From Actinomycetes bacterium (GTDB lineage: Bacteria; Actinomycetota; Actinomycetes; Propionibacteriales; Propionibacteriaceae), in the NCBI GenBank assembly GCA_023458095.1, contig JAEXAS010000016.1, forward strand, positions 1 through 39,612: 39,612 nt of DNA, given 5' to 3'. Positions 24,839 through 33,239 of the stretch are shown here, in pieces (position 1 is the first letter of the stretch; each line of letters begins with the position of its first letter). The position numbers and the translations under genes are program-made. Below the pieces are notes generated by a model, which was not told the DNA's origin, did not search any database, and saw only the letters and a list, made by a program, of their open reading frames with translations.

Positions 24839-25519
24839 CTAGGCGGAATCTGTTGAGCGCGAGCTGATCAGCTCGCTCATGCTCACAGAGTCTTCGGCCG
24901 CCACCGAAGGCTCTGGTGCTGGGTGGTCTGCGGAATCTCCCTCGATCAGCCGGGCTGGGTCGCGGCGGGGCCGCGGCCAGAAGGCCCAGGTGACCAGAAC
25001 GGCGGCGACCCCGGTGAGTGCCGCCAGGAGCCACGGCTCATGGAGGCGGTCGATGGGTCGAGCCACACCAGGGATCGAGAAGACCACACGACGCACTTCG
25101 CTCACCTGATAGGGACTGACGTCAGCAAACCGGTTCGCGTCGCCCTTCATGGTGATGATGTACGTCTTGGACGGACCCGCCCCGGCAACGATCGACGTCA
25201 CCCGGTGGGTGATCGGTAGCGCATCGCGTCGATCCACGGTCACGACATCGCCGAGCTGAATCTGACGGGCCGGTATGCGCTGAACCAGCGCTGCCGAACC
25301 GGCAGGAATCGTCGGGGACATCGAGCCAGTGGAGAACAAGATGATCGAGTAGCCCCAGATGTAGGCCGCGATCGCGGCCAACAGACTGATCAACCCGATG
25401 ATCCCGACCGTCCACAGCGCCACATCGATGACGGCTTGGCCGATCCGGTTCCACATACTTGCAGGCGCACGACGCTGGTGAGCGTCACTGTCCTGCGTCG
25501 CATCGTTTCGCTTGGACAT
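24839..25519 (-). CDS. sipW: SipW-like (ER/archaeal-type) signal peptidase I
   Basis: Membrane protease predicted to remove the unusual signal peptides of its neighbours. The 226-residue product has a first membrane helix at about 33-58, the nucleophile Ser66 in STGSMSPTIPAGS, His105 in LPITHRV in place of the usual bacterial Lys (the Ser-His dyad of the SipW/SEC11 class), and the conserved KGDAN at 125-129 with Asp127. A second helix lies at about 162-181 before a cytoplasmic acidic tail. It sits directly among its likely substrates, as sipW does with tasA in Bacillus. The ATG has only a weak ribosome-binding site. Confidence 0.92.
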   Translation of the reverse strand: MSKRNDATQDSDAHQRRAPASMWNRIGQAVIDVALWTVGIIGLISLLAAIAAYIWGYSIILFSTGSMSPTIPAGSAALVQRIPARQIQLGDVVTVDRRDALPITHRVTSIVAGAGPSKTYIITMKGDANRFADVSPYQVSEVRRVVFSIPGVARPIDRLHEPWLLAALTGVAAVLVTWAFWPRPRRDPARLIEGDSADHPAPEPSVAAEDSVSMSELISSRSTDSA

Positions 25520-25595
25520 GAGAGGGGTCCATTCGCAGATCCGGGGCGCGCAGACAGCGGGGGAAAGCCCACTGCCGACGCGATCCGAATCGACG

Positions 25596-26225
25596 TCACT
25601 TGGAGGTTGCGGTGAACTTCCACGTGGCGGTGCCCGAGGTGCTCTGGCCCAGCGTGGAGTCAGCGGTCACCTTGAAGCACAGATAGGCAGGAACGCCGTC
25701 AGAGCCTGCTGCAGCTGGCTTGGCCAGCGTGGTCGAACCGACGGTGCTGCCGGTCGCAGAGAACGAGGCGTTGCTCGTGATCGCGGTACCGCCGGCGAAG
25801 GCAGCCGCGTTGCAGCCCCAGGAGCTGACCTTGACCACGGAATAGGTCAGGTGGCTCAGCGCGGCACCACTGTTGGTGCTATCGAGACTGAGCGCCACGT
25901 CGGCATCGTTGGTCGTGCCATCGGCCAGGACGAGGCCGTACGGCGCGTACACCACGTCGGTAGGGGTCAAGTTGTTGAACGGCGCCGTAAAGGTGAGCGT
26001 GCCACCCGGCGTCGTGTTGTGGTCGGTGAAGCCCGAACCGGAGTCAACCTGGCCCTTGAGGTTGAACGTTCCTGCGGTGAAGCTGCTGGTCGCGAATTCC
26101 GAGTCGTTCCACGCCGCGAGAGTTGCGGCGGTGCCGACGCCGACGACCAGGCCGCCGGCCAGGAGCGCCGCGACCTTGCGACGGCGGTCGCGTTTGTCTT
26201 GACTGGTTGTGCTGGTGTTGCTCAT
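25596..26225 (-). CDS. SipW-dependent exported protein
   Basis: A 209-residue secreted or surface protein. The N-terminus has a charged lead (DKRDRRRK), a glycine/alanine hydrophobic core (LLAGGLVVGVGTAATLAAW) and WNDSEFATSSFTAGTF, the signature of substrates processed by SipW-like peptidases. The mature part is Thr/Ser-rich and beta-type like TasA/CalY relatives, with a Cys pair (WGCNAAAFAGG...AYLCFKV) and the ending TWKFTATSK. It is the first gene after a clear promoter and precedes sipW, so it may be the main product. Role in surface fibres or biofilm is by analogy only. Confidence 0.9.
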   Translation of the reverse strand: MSNTSTTSQDKRDRRRKVAALLAGGLVVGVGTAATLAAWNDSEFATSSFTAGTFNLKGQVDSGSGFTDHNTTPGGTLTFTAPFNNLTPTDVVYAPYGLVLADGTTNDADVALSLDSTNSGAALSHLTYSVVKVSSWGCNAAAFAGGTAITSNASFSATGSTVGSTTLAKPAAAGSDGVPAYLCFKVTADSTLGQSTSGTATWKFTATSK

Positions 26226-26277
26226 ATCAGTGCCTGCTTTCTAGTGTGCCGATCTTGCCGGATGAGTCACATCGAGG

Positions 26278-26306
26278 ACTATAAGCACTAAGCGTTCGGC
26301 TAACAA
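26278..26306 (-). promoter_or_regulatory. Promoter of the SipW export operon
   Basis: TTGTTA (26306-26301), a 17-base spacer and TATAGT (26283-26278) on the minus strand face the gene starting at 26225. The predicted 5' leader is about 45 nt. An AT-rich tract follows upstream (26307-26360), unusual in this GC-rich window and able to act as an UP element. Upstream of that lie four dyads. Confidence 0.7.
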
Positions 26307-26374
26307 CACTGAATGAACTTTGGATTGAATTTTCCTAACATCGATTAACTTCGATCAACGACACATCCCCCCTT

Positions 26375-26518
26375 GTCACCCTCCAGTGGGACCCACATTT
26401 GACCGATCGCCGGATCCACGTTTGGGAATATGTCACCCGCCTGGGTGACGCAAATAGACGCGCCTCAGTCACCCGCATGGGGGACATTATGAATTATCCC
26501 GTCACCCAAAAGGGAACG
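26375..26518. promoter_or_regulatory. Array of four GTCACCC-N4-GGGTGAC-type dyads
   Basis: The 318-bp gap 26226-26543 contains no gene. It holds four 18-bp elements: 26375-26392 (GTCACCC-TCCA-GTGGGAC), 26432-26449 (GTCACCC-GCCT-GGGTGAC, perfect), 26468-26485 (GTCACCC-GCAT-GGGGGAC) and 26501-26518 (GTCACCC-AAAA-GGGAACG). The left half is invariant and the right half decays. They lie about 70-210 bp upstream of the operon's -35, so an activator or a cooperative regulator is plausible. The regulator is not identified in this window. Confidence 0.6.
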
Positions 26519-26543
26519 TCATTTTGCCACGGGCAGACGGCCG

Positions 26544-27152
26544 TCAGGCAGCAGCGGCGACGAAGCGCCACGTGACCGACCCGGTCTCAACATCTGCCGC
26601 ATGCTTGTGGTGGGCCACCCGGATGCAGGCAGGAAGCGCCGACCCCTCACCAACCAGCCGGAAACCCGCCCGCGCAGGATCGGCAACGGTACGTGGTGAA
26701 ACGAGCACGGTGCCGGCATCCCAGCTGCGGCGGCATTGGGTCGGGTCCGAGACCGACCGGACCTCGTACAACAGATCCTCGGTGGCCACCACACTCGCCG
26801 TGGGGAACAAGGAGACCTCAGCATCTCCGGTCACACCACGCAGACTCAGCGTAAGACCGAAATAGGCCGATTCGCCAGGATGCAAGCCGTCAACAACGCT
26901 CGGGTCAGTCAGCGCCACCGCGCCCTGGCCTGTTGCCCCCTGCACCAAGGCACCACCTCGCACCGGGGTGACCACCAACTCAACCTGACCGGAACTGGTG
27001 CTGGGGTGCTCGACGAAGTCGTTGCGCAGGTTCGCCACAACAGACGACGCGCCCACAATGGACACGGCGACACCGGCGAGTCCTGCGACCACTTCTCGGC
27101 ACCAGAGCCACAGGCGCTTCGCAACATAGGTGTTGGCGGACACTTCTGTCAC
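26544..27152 (-). CDS. Divergent exported paralogue of the SipW substrates
   Basis: A 202-residue predicted exported protein. The N-terminus has a basic/aromatic lead (KRLWLWCRE) and hydrophobic core VVAGLAGVAVSIVGASSVVA, but lacks the WND motif. The C-terminal half aligns by eye with the proteins at 25596-26225 and 20919-21707: a Cys (DPTQCRRSWDAGT), a second Cys (LPACIRV) and an ending TWRFVAAAA. Residues 49-59 read HPSTSSGQVEL, the peptide that REP-like DNA encodes. Start uncertain: the GTG at 27152 touches an AAGGA, and a second in-frame GTG three codons on has better spacing. Confidence 0.75.
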   Translation of the reverse strand: MTEVSANTYVAKRLWLWCREVVAGLAGVAVSIVGASSVVANLRNDFVEHPSTSSGQVELVVTPVRGGALVQGATGQGAVALTDPSVVDGLHPGESAYFGLTLSLRGVTGDAEVSLFPTASVVATEDLLYEVRSVSDPTQCRRSWDAGTVLVSPRTVADPARAGFRLVGEGSALPACIRVAHHKHAADVETGSVTWRFVAAAA

Positions 27153-27395
27153 TTCCTTCGTCGGTCGGCATCGATCACCGACCTGGCTTCAGACTATGCC
27201 CGCGCCCGGGTACCCCGGTGGGTTTCATGATGAATCCCGCAGGCAACCACCCGCGCCCTACCCGGGCTTTGAAGGCGTCCGCTGATCCAGCAGACCTTGC
27301 CAACGACCCACGACGCTTTTCGTCACCCGCTCAGCCGTACCGCACTGCAGCGGCAGGACCTGCCCGGCCCTACACCAGTGGTGAATTCCGCACGC
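27153..27395. other. Intergenic region between pheT and the export locus
   Basis: These 243 bases lie downstream of the pheT stop and upstream of the exported-protein gene. The only structure I see is a short palindrome, TTCATgATGAA near 27224-27234, and CATAGT about 60 nt before the start of the 202-residue gene, either of which could be regulatory. No terminator with a T-run and no convincing gene was found; the plus-strand frames here look like shadows. Confidence 0.4.
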
Positions 27396-29906
27396 TCAGA
27401 AGGCGCGCAACACGGCTCCCAGCTCCGCGGCGGCCACCACGGCAGCGTCCCGCGCAGCGGCAGTCTCCGCATCGGTGAGCGTCCGATCGCCAGCACGGAA
27501 TCGCAGCGCGAAAGCCAACGATCGGTGGCCCTGGGGAACCTGGTCGCCGGTGAAGATATCGAACAGGCTGATCGACTCCAGCAACTCCCCCGCCCCACGA
27601 ACCAGCGCGGCGCGTACAGCCTCCGCACTGACCGAATCAGGGACCACCACAGCGACATCTTCTTTGGCGATCGGGTGACCTGACACTGGCATGATCACGC
27701 CCCCTTGGGGGGCCAATCTGATCAGGGCATCCAGATCGATCTCCACCGCAGCCGCCTCAGCCGGAAGCCCGTATTCGGCGATGACCGCGGGATGAAGCTC
27801 GCCGGCATGGCCAATCACTTCGCCGCCGACCAGCAGGGCCGCACACCGGCCTGGGTGCCAAGGCGCGGTGGCCGCCGTGCGACGCTCCACGTCCGCGCCC
27901 ACCGCAGCGGCGACGACGTCGGCCAGCGAGAAGGCCTGCCGCCAACCGGCGCGCACACCGGGGCCGTCCCAGCCTGCCCGCAGCCACTGCCCGGCCAGCA
28001 CCGCACCGAGGTGACGCGGCTGATCGGGAAGAGCAGCGTTGATGGCTTGAAGCTCCGCGTCACTGGGACGGTGATCCACCGCCACCAGCGGAGCCGGAGT
28101 CCCCGCCCCGGCCAGGAAGACCGAACCCGTTTCGAACAGGGCAAGATCGTCATTGCCCCGGGAGGTGTTTCGGGCAATCGCGCCGAACAGTCCTGGCAGC
28201 ATCGTCGTGCGCATCAGCGGCACGGTTTCGGCCAGCGGATTCGCCAACCGCACCGTACGGCGGCGCGGATCGTCGGCGGGAACCTGCAAACGGTCCAGAT
28301 CCTCGGCTGCCATGAAGGGGAAGCTCAAGATCTCGACGAATCCGGCATCGACTACAGCACGCCCCAGGGCGCGCCGAGCGCGCTGATCGCGAGTCAGGCC
28401 ACGGCCAGGAGGCGCCGCGGGAAGCACCGATGGGATCTTGTCGAAGCCCACCTTGCGTCCGACCTCTTCGGCGAACTCGTAACCGTCACGCAAATCCGGA
28501 CGCCAGGTCGGCGCGGTGATCTGCAGCACACCGTCGCCCACCTGGACTGCACAGCCGCTGGCACGCAGAATCTCCACGACCCGTTCCGGGGCGACCTCCA
28601 CCCCCAACACCTGGGACGGCAACCCCACCGGCAGGCTCCGGGAGGGCACGGCCGGCACCGCGCCAGCGACCGTCTCGGCAGCCGACAGCGTGCCACCGGC
28701 CAACTCGACCAGAAGCTGAGCGGCACGATGCGCCGCACTGTAGGCCGCAGCCGGATCAACACCCCGGTGGAAGCGCTTGGAGGCTTCCGACGGCAGATTG
28801 TGGCGACGCAGCGTCCGCGAAATCGTCTTCGAGTCGAAATTTGCCGCCTCGATCACCACGTCCACGGTGCCCTGACCGATCTCCGTGCTCTGGCCCCCCA
28901 TGACGCCGGCCAGTCCGATCGGACCGGTGTCGTCGGTGATCAGCAGATCGTCGGGATCGAGGGTGCGAACCTGGTCGTCCAGGGTCACCAGGGTCTCCCC
29001 CGGCTTCGCCTTGCGCACCCGGATCGGTCCGGTCAACAGCGACGCATCGTAGGCGTGCAGCGGCTGGCCGGTCTCCAGCATCACGTAGTTGGTGATGTCC
29101 ACTGCCAGCGAGATCGACCGCATTCCGGCCATGACCAGGCGACGCGCCATCCATCGCGGCGTGGGGCGGTCCTTGTCGATACCGCTCACGGTCAGCGCCA
29201 CGAACAGCGGGCAGGTCGGATCCTCCAGGATCACCGGGTAGCCGTCCGCCCGAGCAGGCGGCGTCGCCAGGTTCACCACATCAGTGAAGGCCACGCCCAA
29301 GTTCTGACCGGCTTCACGGGCCAATCCTCGGATGCTGAGGCAGTAGCCGATATCGGGGCTGACATCGATATCAAGGACATCGTCGCGCAGCACCAGCGCC
29401 TCGGCCGGGTCGTCACCGGGGGCGAGCTCAACACCATCGATGCTCGACGGCAGCACGATGATGCCGCTGTGGTCACTACCGATGCCCAATTCGTCCTCAG
29501 CGCAGATCATGCCGTCGGAAACGTGGCCGTAGGTCTTCCGCGCGGAGATCTCGAAGCCGCCCGGCAAGCTGGCACCCGGCAGCGAAACCACGACCAGGTC
29601 ACCGACGGCGAAGTTGTCCGCCCCGCAGACCACACTGCGGCAGCCCTGGGGGTAGGCGTCATGCGGCTGATTGTGCTCAGCGCCGACGTCGACCTGCACC
29701 CAGCGAATCGTCTTGCCGTTCTTCTGCGGCTCCTCGACGAAGGCCAGAATCCGGCCCACCACGATCGGGCCGCTCACGTCAGAACCGACCTCATCGACGG
29801 TTTCGACCTCGAGACCAGCCCGAATGAGCACCTCGGCCAATTCCCGTCCGGTCATGCCATCGGGCAGGTCGACGTGTTCGGCCAACCAGGTCAAGGGCGC
29901 CCTCAT
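27396..29906 (-). CDS. pheT: Phenylalanyl-tRNA synthetase beta subunit
   Basis: The large subunit of the alpha2-beta2 PheRS. The 836-residue product begins MRAPLTWLAEHVDLP and contains an EMAP-type tRNA-binding domain (about 40-155), the B3/B4 editing region, the B5 DNA-binding-like fold, the catalytic-like core and the C-terminal anticodon-binding ferredoxin-like domain (GHPIAKEDVAVVVPD...HRSLAFALRFRAGDRTLTD). Length is normal for the family. The ATG overlaps the pheS stop as ATGA, ensuring equal synthesis. Confidence 0.97.
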   Translation of the reverse strand: MRAPLTWLAEHVDLPDGMTGRELAEVLIRAGLEVETVDEVGSDVSGPIVVGRILAFVEEPQKNGKTIRWVQVDVGAEHNQPHDAYPQGCRSVVCGADNFAVGDLVVVSLPGASLPGGFEISARKTYGHVSDGMICAEDELGIGSDHSGIIVLPSSIDGVELAPGDDPAEALVLRDDVLDIDVSPDIGYCLSIRGLAREAGQNLGVAFTDVVNLATPPARADGYPVILEDPTCPLFVALTVSGIDKDRPTPRWMARRLVMAGMRSISLAVDITNYVMLETGQPLHAYDASLLTGPIRVRKAKPGETLVTLDDQVRTLDPDDLLITDDTGPIGLAGVMGGQSTEIGQGTVDVVIEAANFDSKTISRTLRRHNLPSEASKRFHRGVDPAAAYSAAHRAAQLLVELAGGTLSAAETVAGAVPAVPSRSLPVGLPSQVLGVEVAPERVVEILRASGCAVQVGDGVLQITAPTWRPDLRDGYEFAEEVGRKVGFDKIPSVLPAAPPGRGLTRDQRARRALGRAVVDAGFVEILSFPFMAAEDLDRLQVPADDPRRRTVRLANPLAETVPLMRTTMLPGLFGAIARNTSRGNDDLALFETGSVFLAGAGTPAPLVAVDHRPSDAELQAINAALPDQPRHLGAVLAGQWLRAGWDGPGVRAGWRQAFSLADVVAAAVGADVERRTAATAPWHPGRCAALLVGGEVIGHAGELHPAVIAEYGLPAEAAAVEIDLDALIRLAPQGGVIMPVSGHPIAKEDVAVVVPDSVSAEAVRAALVRGAGELLESISLFDIFTGDQVPQGHRSLAFALRFRAGDRTLTDAETAAARDAAVVAAAELGAVLRAF

Positions 29907-30994
29907 CGTGCAATTCCTTTCAGGGAGCGACTGAACCGAACATCGCCTTCGACCATGTCGCGCATGTCGGCAGCGCTATTGCGGAACATCAAGGTGCGTT
30001 CGATTCCCATGCCGAAGGCGAATCCGGAGTACTCGTTCGGATCGATGCCGCAGGCGATCAGCACCCGCGGGTTGACCACACCGCAACCGCCCCATTCGAT
30101 CCACCCCTGCGATTTGCAGGTGCGGCACGGGGCGTCCGGGTTACCGACCGAGGCGCCATGGCACACGAAGCACTTCAGATCGACCTCGGCCGACGGTTCG
30201 GTGAAGGGGAAGTAGTGCGGACGCATGCGGGTCTGGATGTCATCGCCGAACATCGACTTGGCCAGGTGATCCAGGGTCCCCTTCAGGTGCGCCAGCGAGA
30301 TTCCCTTATCGATCACGAGTCCCTCGATCTGGTGGAACACCGGTACGTGGGTGGCATCGAATTCGTCGGCTCGGTAGACCTTTCCCGGACACACGATGTA
30401 GATCGGCAAGTCCCGCTCCAACATGGTGCGGGCCTGCACCGGCGACGTCTGCGTGCGCAACAACACATGGTTCACCAGCGGCTCGACGAACAAGGTGTCG
30501 GTCGTGGAACGGGCCGGATGATCCGGATCGGTGTTCAAGGCGTCGAAGTTCAACCATTCGGCCTCTACCTCGGGACCCTCGGCAACCTCCCACCCCATGG
30601 CCGCGAACACATCGACCATCACGTCGATCAGAGCGGTGATCGGATGCGGCGCACCCTGCGGAGCAAGTTCGACGGGCAAAGTGACGTCAATGCGATCGGC
30701 GACGAGTTGGGTTTCCAGCTCGGCGGCAACCACCTGCTCTTCGCGGGCAACTAACGCGTCTGCCACCTGGGCGCGCGCCGTGCCCAGGCGCTGTCCCACG
30801 ACCTTACGGTCCGGGCCAGGCAGCGAACCGATCTGCCGGTAGGCCAGCGCCAACGGCGATTTGTCGCCGGCATGGGCCGAGCGTGCAGCTTTGAGGTCGA
30901 TCGAGCTGTTCACGGCCGCGATCGCCGCAAGAGCGGCCGCCACCATGGCGTCAACGGACTCCTGACTCAAGTCGGCCGATTCGGGCCCGGTCAT
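29903..30994 (-). CDS. pheS: Phenylalanyl-tRNA synthetase alpha subunit
   Basis: Catalytic subunit of PheRS. The 363-residue product has the N-terminal coiled-coil region, the class II motif 2 area (HTSPVQARTM is represented as RTQTSPVQARTML; FRADEFDATHVPVFHQIEG follows as YRADEFDATH) and the C-terminal GCGVVNPRVL...GFAFGMGIERTLM motif 3. The ATG at 30994 is preferred to the GTG three codons earlier: AAGGAG lies 8 nt before the ATG but abuts the GTG. It follows the rRNA methyltransferase gene at an 18-bp distance. Confidence 0.96.
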   Translation of the reverse strand: MTGPESADLSQESVDAMVAAALAAIAAVNSSIDLKAARSAHAGDKSPLALAYRQIGSLPGPDRKVVGQRLGTARAQVADALVAREEQVVAAELETQLVADRIDVTLPVELAPQGAPHPITALIDVMVDVFAAMGWEVAEGPEVEAEWLNFDALNTDPDHPARSTTDTLFVEPLVNHVLLRTQTSPVQARTMLERDLPIYIVCPGKVYRADEFDATHVPVFHQIEGLVIDKGISLAHLKGTLDHLAKSMFGDDIQTRMRPHYFPFTEPSAEVDLKCFVCHGASVGNPDAPCRTCKSQGWIEWGGCGVVNPRVLIACGIDPNEYSGFAFGMGIERTLMFRNSAADMRDMVEGDVRFSRSLKGIAR

Positions 30995-31012
30995 GGACGT
31001 CACTCCTTGGAA

Positions 31013-31840
31013 CTAGTTGGTTTCACGCTGCGCCGTAGCGCTGGCGTACAGGCACACTGCTGCCGCGGTGGCCAGATTAAGGCTCTCCGCCTTGCCGTAG
31101 ATCGGCACGGCCACGGTGTGGTCAGCCAGGGCGAGGTGCTCCACAGGCAGACCCCAGGACTCATTGCCCATGACCCACGCGGTGGGCCGGGACAGGTCCG
31201 CGGCCAGGTGATTGAGGTCGGTGTCGGCGGTGCCATCCGTGGCGAAGATCTGCATGCCTGCGTCCCGGCAGGCTGCGATGGCAGTCTCCAAGTCGACGCC
31301 GACGGCGATCGGCAGATGGAAGATACTGCCCACGCTGGCGCGAACCACCTTGGGGTTGTACAACTCCACCGAATCCGAGCTGAGAATCACCGCGTCGGCG
31401 CCGAAAGCGTCAGCGCAGCGGATCACGGTGCCGGCATTGCCCGGATCGCGTACCTGGGCGCAGATCACGATCAACGACGGCGGCCGCGCGGCATCAATGA
31501 CCTCCGACAGCGGCCGATCAACGCGCGTGCCGACGGCAATCACCCCTTGGGGGGTGACGGTGTCGGCCATGGTGCCCAGGTTCTGCTCGCTGACCCCGTA
31601 GTAGTCCACGCCCGCCTCTTGGGCCAGCGCGACGAGATCGGCGTTGTCATGAGCAGCCGACCAGCGGAAGAACACCGCCTCCACCACGCCGGGAGCGTGG
31701 AGCGCCTCCCGCACGGCTTGGCGTCCCTCGATCAAGAACTTCTGGGTCTCTTTGCGCTCAGCGTGGCGCTGGAGAGCCCGGGCGGCACGCAACAGCTTCT
31801 GCGACGGTTCAGGAAGTTCGAGAGGTGTGGGAACGCTCAT
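31013..31840 (-). CDS. SpoU/TrmH-family RNA 2'-O-methyltransferase
   Basis: A 275-residue SAM-dependent ribose methyltransferase with the knotted SPOUT fold. The N-terminal part resembles the substrate-binding domain of 23S rRNA enzymes (FLIEGRQAVREAL). Motif 1 is VRDPGNAGTVIRCADAFG, motif 2 MGNESWGLP and motif 3 VAVPIYGKAESLNLATAAAV. The target is probably 23S rRNA, but tRNA cannot be excluded. Position between rplT and pheS is common in actinobacteria and fits a translation operon. Confidence 0.92.
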   Translation of the reverse strand: MSVPTPLELPEPSQKLLRAARALQRHAERKETQKFLIEGRQAVREALHAPGVVEAVFFRWSAAHDNADLVALAQEAGVDYYGVSEQNLGTMADTVTPQGVIAVGTRVDRPLSEVIDAARPPSLIVICAQVRDPGNAGTVIRCADAFGADAVILSSDSVELYNPKVVRASVGSIFHLPIAVGVDLETAIAACRDAGMQIFATDGTADTDLNHLAADLSRPTAWVMGNESWGLPVEHLALADHTVAVPIYGKAESLNLATAAAVCLYASATAQRETN

Positions 31841-31915
31841 AGTCGGGCCCTTCTCCGGGAACGGGTCGGCCGGGCTCGATTACTCGAGCCCGGCCCAGTG
31901 TGGTTGACCTGAGCC

Positions 31916-32284
31916 TCAGGCGGCTTGGGCCGGTTGATTCTCCTTGGCGATAGCGACCAGCTTGGCGAAGGTGGCCGAGTCGCTGACTGCAATCTCTGCC
32001 AGGATCTTGCGATCCACCTCGACGCCGGCGTTCTTCAAGCCGTTGATAAATCGGTTGTAGGTCATGCCTTCCGCACGGGCAGCGGCGTTGATCCGCTGGA
32101 TCCACAGGGAACGGAAGTCGCCCTTGCGAGCCTTACGGTCGCGGTAGGCATAGGTGTAGGAATGCAGCAGCTGTTCCTTGGCCTTGCGGTACAGCCGGGA
32201 CCGTTGCCCCCGGTAGCCGGACGCATCGTCCAGGACCTCACGACGCTTCTTCTGTGCGTTCACAGAGCGCTTCACGCGTGCCAT
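31916..32284 (-). CDS. rplT: 50S ribosomal protein L20
   Basis: Early-assembly 23S rRNA-binding protein. The 122-residue basic product begins MARVKRSVNAQKKRREVL and has the conserved RDRKARKGDFRSLWIQRINAAAR core. GAGGAG precedes the ATG. L20 is known in other bacteria to repress this operon by binding mRNA; no such site is evident upstream of rpmI here, where the gap is only 23 bp. Confidence 0.98.
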   Translation of the reverse strand: MARVKRSVNAQKKRREVLDDASGYRGQRSRLYRKAKEQLLHSYTYAYRDRKARKGDFRSLWIQRINAAARAEGMTYNRFINGLKNAGVEVDRKILAEIAVSDSATFAKLVAIAKENQPAQAA

Positions 32285-32322
32285 TTCGGTTACTCCTCAG
32301 TCTGATAAGTCGGTGGTGGACG

Positions 32323-32526
32323 TCACTTGGCGCGCTTGCCGAGCAGCTTACGGGCCTTCTTGGCGTCCCCAGGGGCCATCACCTGGTCGCCGTCCAGACG
32401 GCGCTTCTGGCTGGTGGGCATGTGCTCGTTCAGGTGCATCTTGCCGGCCTGGCGATGCATCACTTTGCCCGAGCCAGTGACCCGGAACCGCTTCTTGGCA
32501 CCGGAATGGGTCTTCATCTTCGGCAT
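32323..32526 (-). CDS. rpmI: 50S ribosomal protein L35
   Basis: Small 67-residue basic ribosomal protein with the standard MPKMKTHSGAKKRFRVTGSGK start and a LGKRAK end. AAGGA lies about 9 nt before the ATG. It falls between infC and rplT in the conserved infC-rpmI-rplT order. Confidence 0.98.
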   Translation of the reverse strand: MPKMKTHSGAKKRFRVTGSGKVMHRQAGKMHLNEHMPTSQKRRLDGDQVMAPGDAKKARKLLGKRAK

Positions 32527-32549
32527 GGCTTCGTCCTTGTCTTCTTCTC

Positions 32550-33239
32550 TTACAGGTCCACGTCGGGGTCCATGTTGTCTGCGGGACCCCGCTTCTTCTT
32601 CGGCTGCGCGGCCGCAGCAGCGGCGGCGCGCAGTTCGGCCTCTTGGCGACGTTCTTCCTCGGCGGCGGCGGCACGGTCGGCGGCCTTGGCAGCCTTCGCC
32701 GCTTCGACCTCCACCCGGGCCTCGGTCTTCTTGCGCGTCGGTGCAAGCACCATCAGCATGTTTCGACCGTCCTGCTTGGGGGCCGATTCGATGACGCCGT
32801 CCTCGACGACATCCTCAGCCAGACGCTTGAGCAAGTTGAAACCCAACTCGGGTCGGCTCTGCTCGCGTCCGCGGAACATGATGGTGATCTTCACCTTGTC
32901 CCCGGCCTTGAGGAACCGAACCACGTGGCCCTTCTTGGTCTCGTAGTCGTGGCTGTCGATCTTGGGTCGCAGCTTCATCTCTTTGATCACGGTGTTGGTC
33001 TGGTTGCGCCGTGACTCGCGAGCTTTCTGAGCCGCCTCGTACTTGAACTTGCCGTAGTCCATCAACTTGGCGACCGGCGGACGCGCCATCGGGGCCACCT
33101 CGACCAGATCGAGGTCGGCTTCACGAGCCAGTCGGAGCGCGTCGTCGATGCGCACGATGCCGACCTGTTCGCCAGCCGGTCCGACCAGCCGAACTTCGGG
33201 CACCTTAATGCGCTCGTTGATCCGCGGTTCAGTACTGAT
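32550..33239 (-). CDS. infC: Translation initiation factor IF-3 (ATC start)
   Basis: IF-3 checks start-codon choice on the 30S subunit. The 229-residue product has the N-domain (STEPRINERIKVPEVRLVG..GEQVGIV), a linker (LMDYGKFKYEAAQKARE) and the C-domain (KEMKLRPKIDSHDY...FRGREQSRPELG), then an Ala/Lys/Glu-rich tail of about 50 residues. Family N-termini begin at STEPRINE, and the only codon at that place is ATC at 33239-33237, with GGAGGA (33248-33243) 3 nt upstream. E. coli infC uses AUU for self-regulation. The frame also stays open upstream through the structured leader, so a longer product is less likely but possible. Confidence 0.92.
   Translation of the reverse strand: MSTEPRINERIKVPEVRLVGPAGEQVGIVRIDDALRLAREADLDLVEVAPMARPPVAKLMDYGKFKYEAAQKARESRRNQTNTVIKEMKLRPKIDSHDYETKKGHVVRFLKAGDKVKITIMFRGREQSRPELGFNLLKRLAEDVVEDGVIESAPKQDGRNMLMVLAPTRKKTEARVEVEAAKAAKAADRAAAAEEERRQEAELRAAAAAAAQPKKKRGPADNMDPDVDL

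Noticed and set aside
27705..30215. 836-codon plus-strand open frame antisense to pheT/pheS
   Set aside because: It mirrors pheT in the high-GC third-position frame, has low-complexity His/Arg/Gly/Gln composition and no recognisable domain; pheT is certain.
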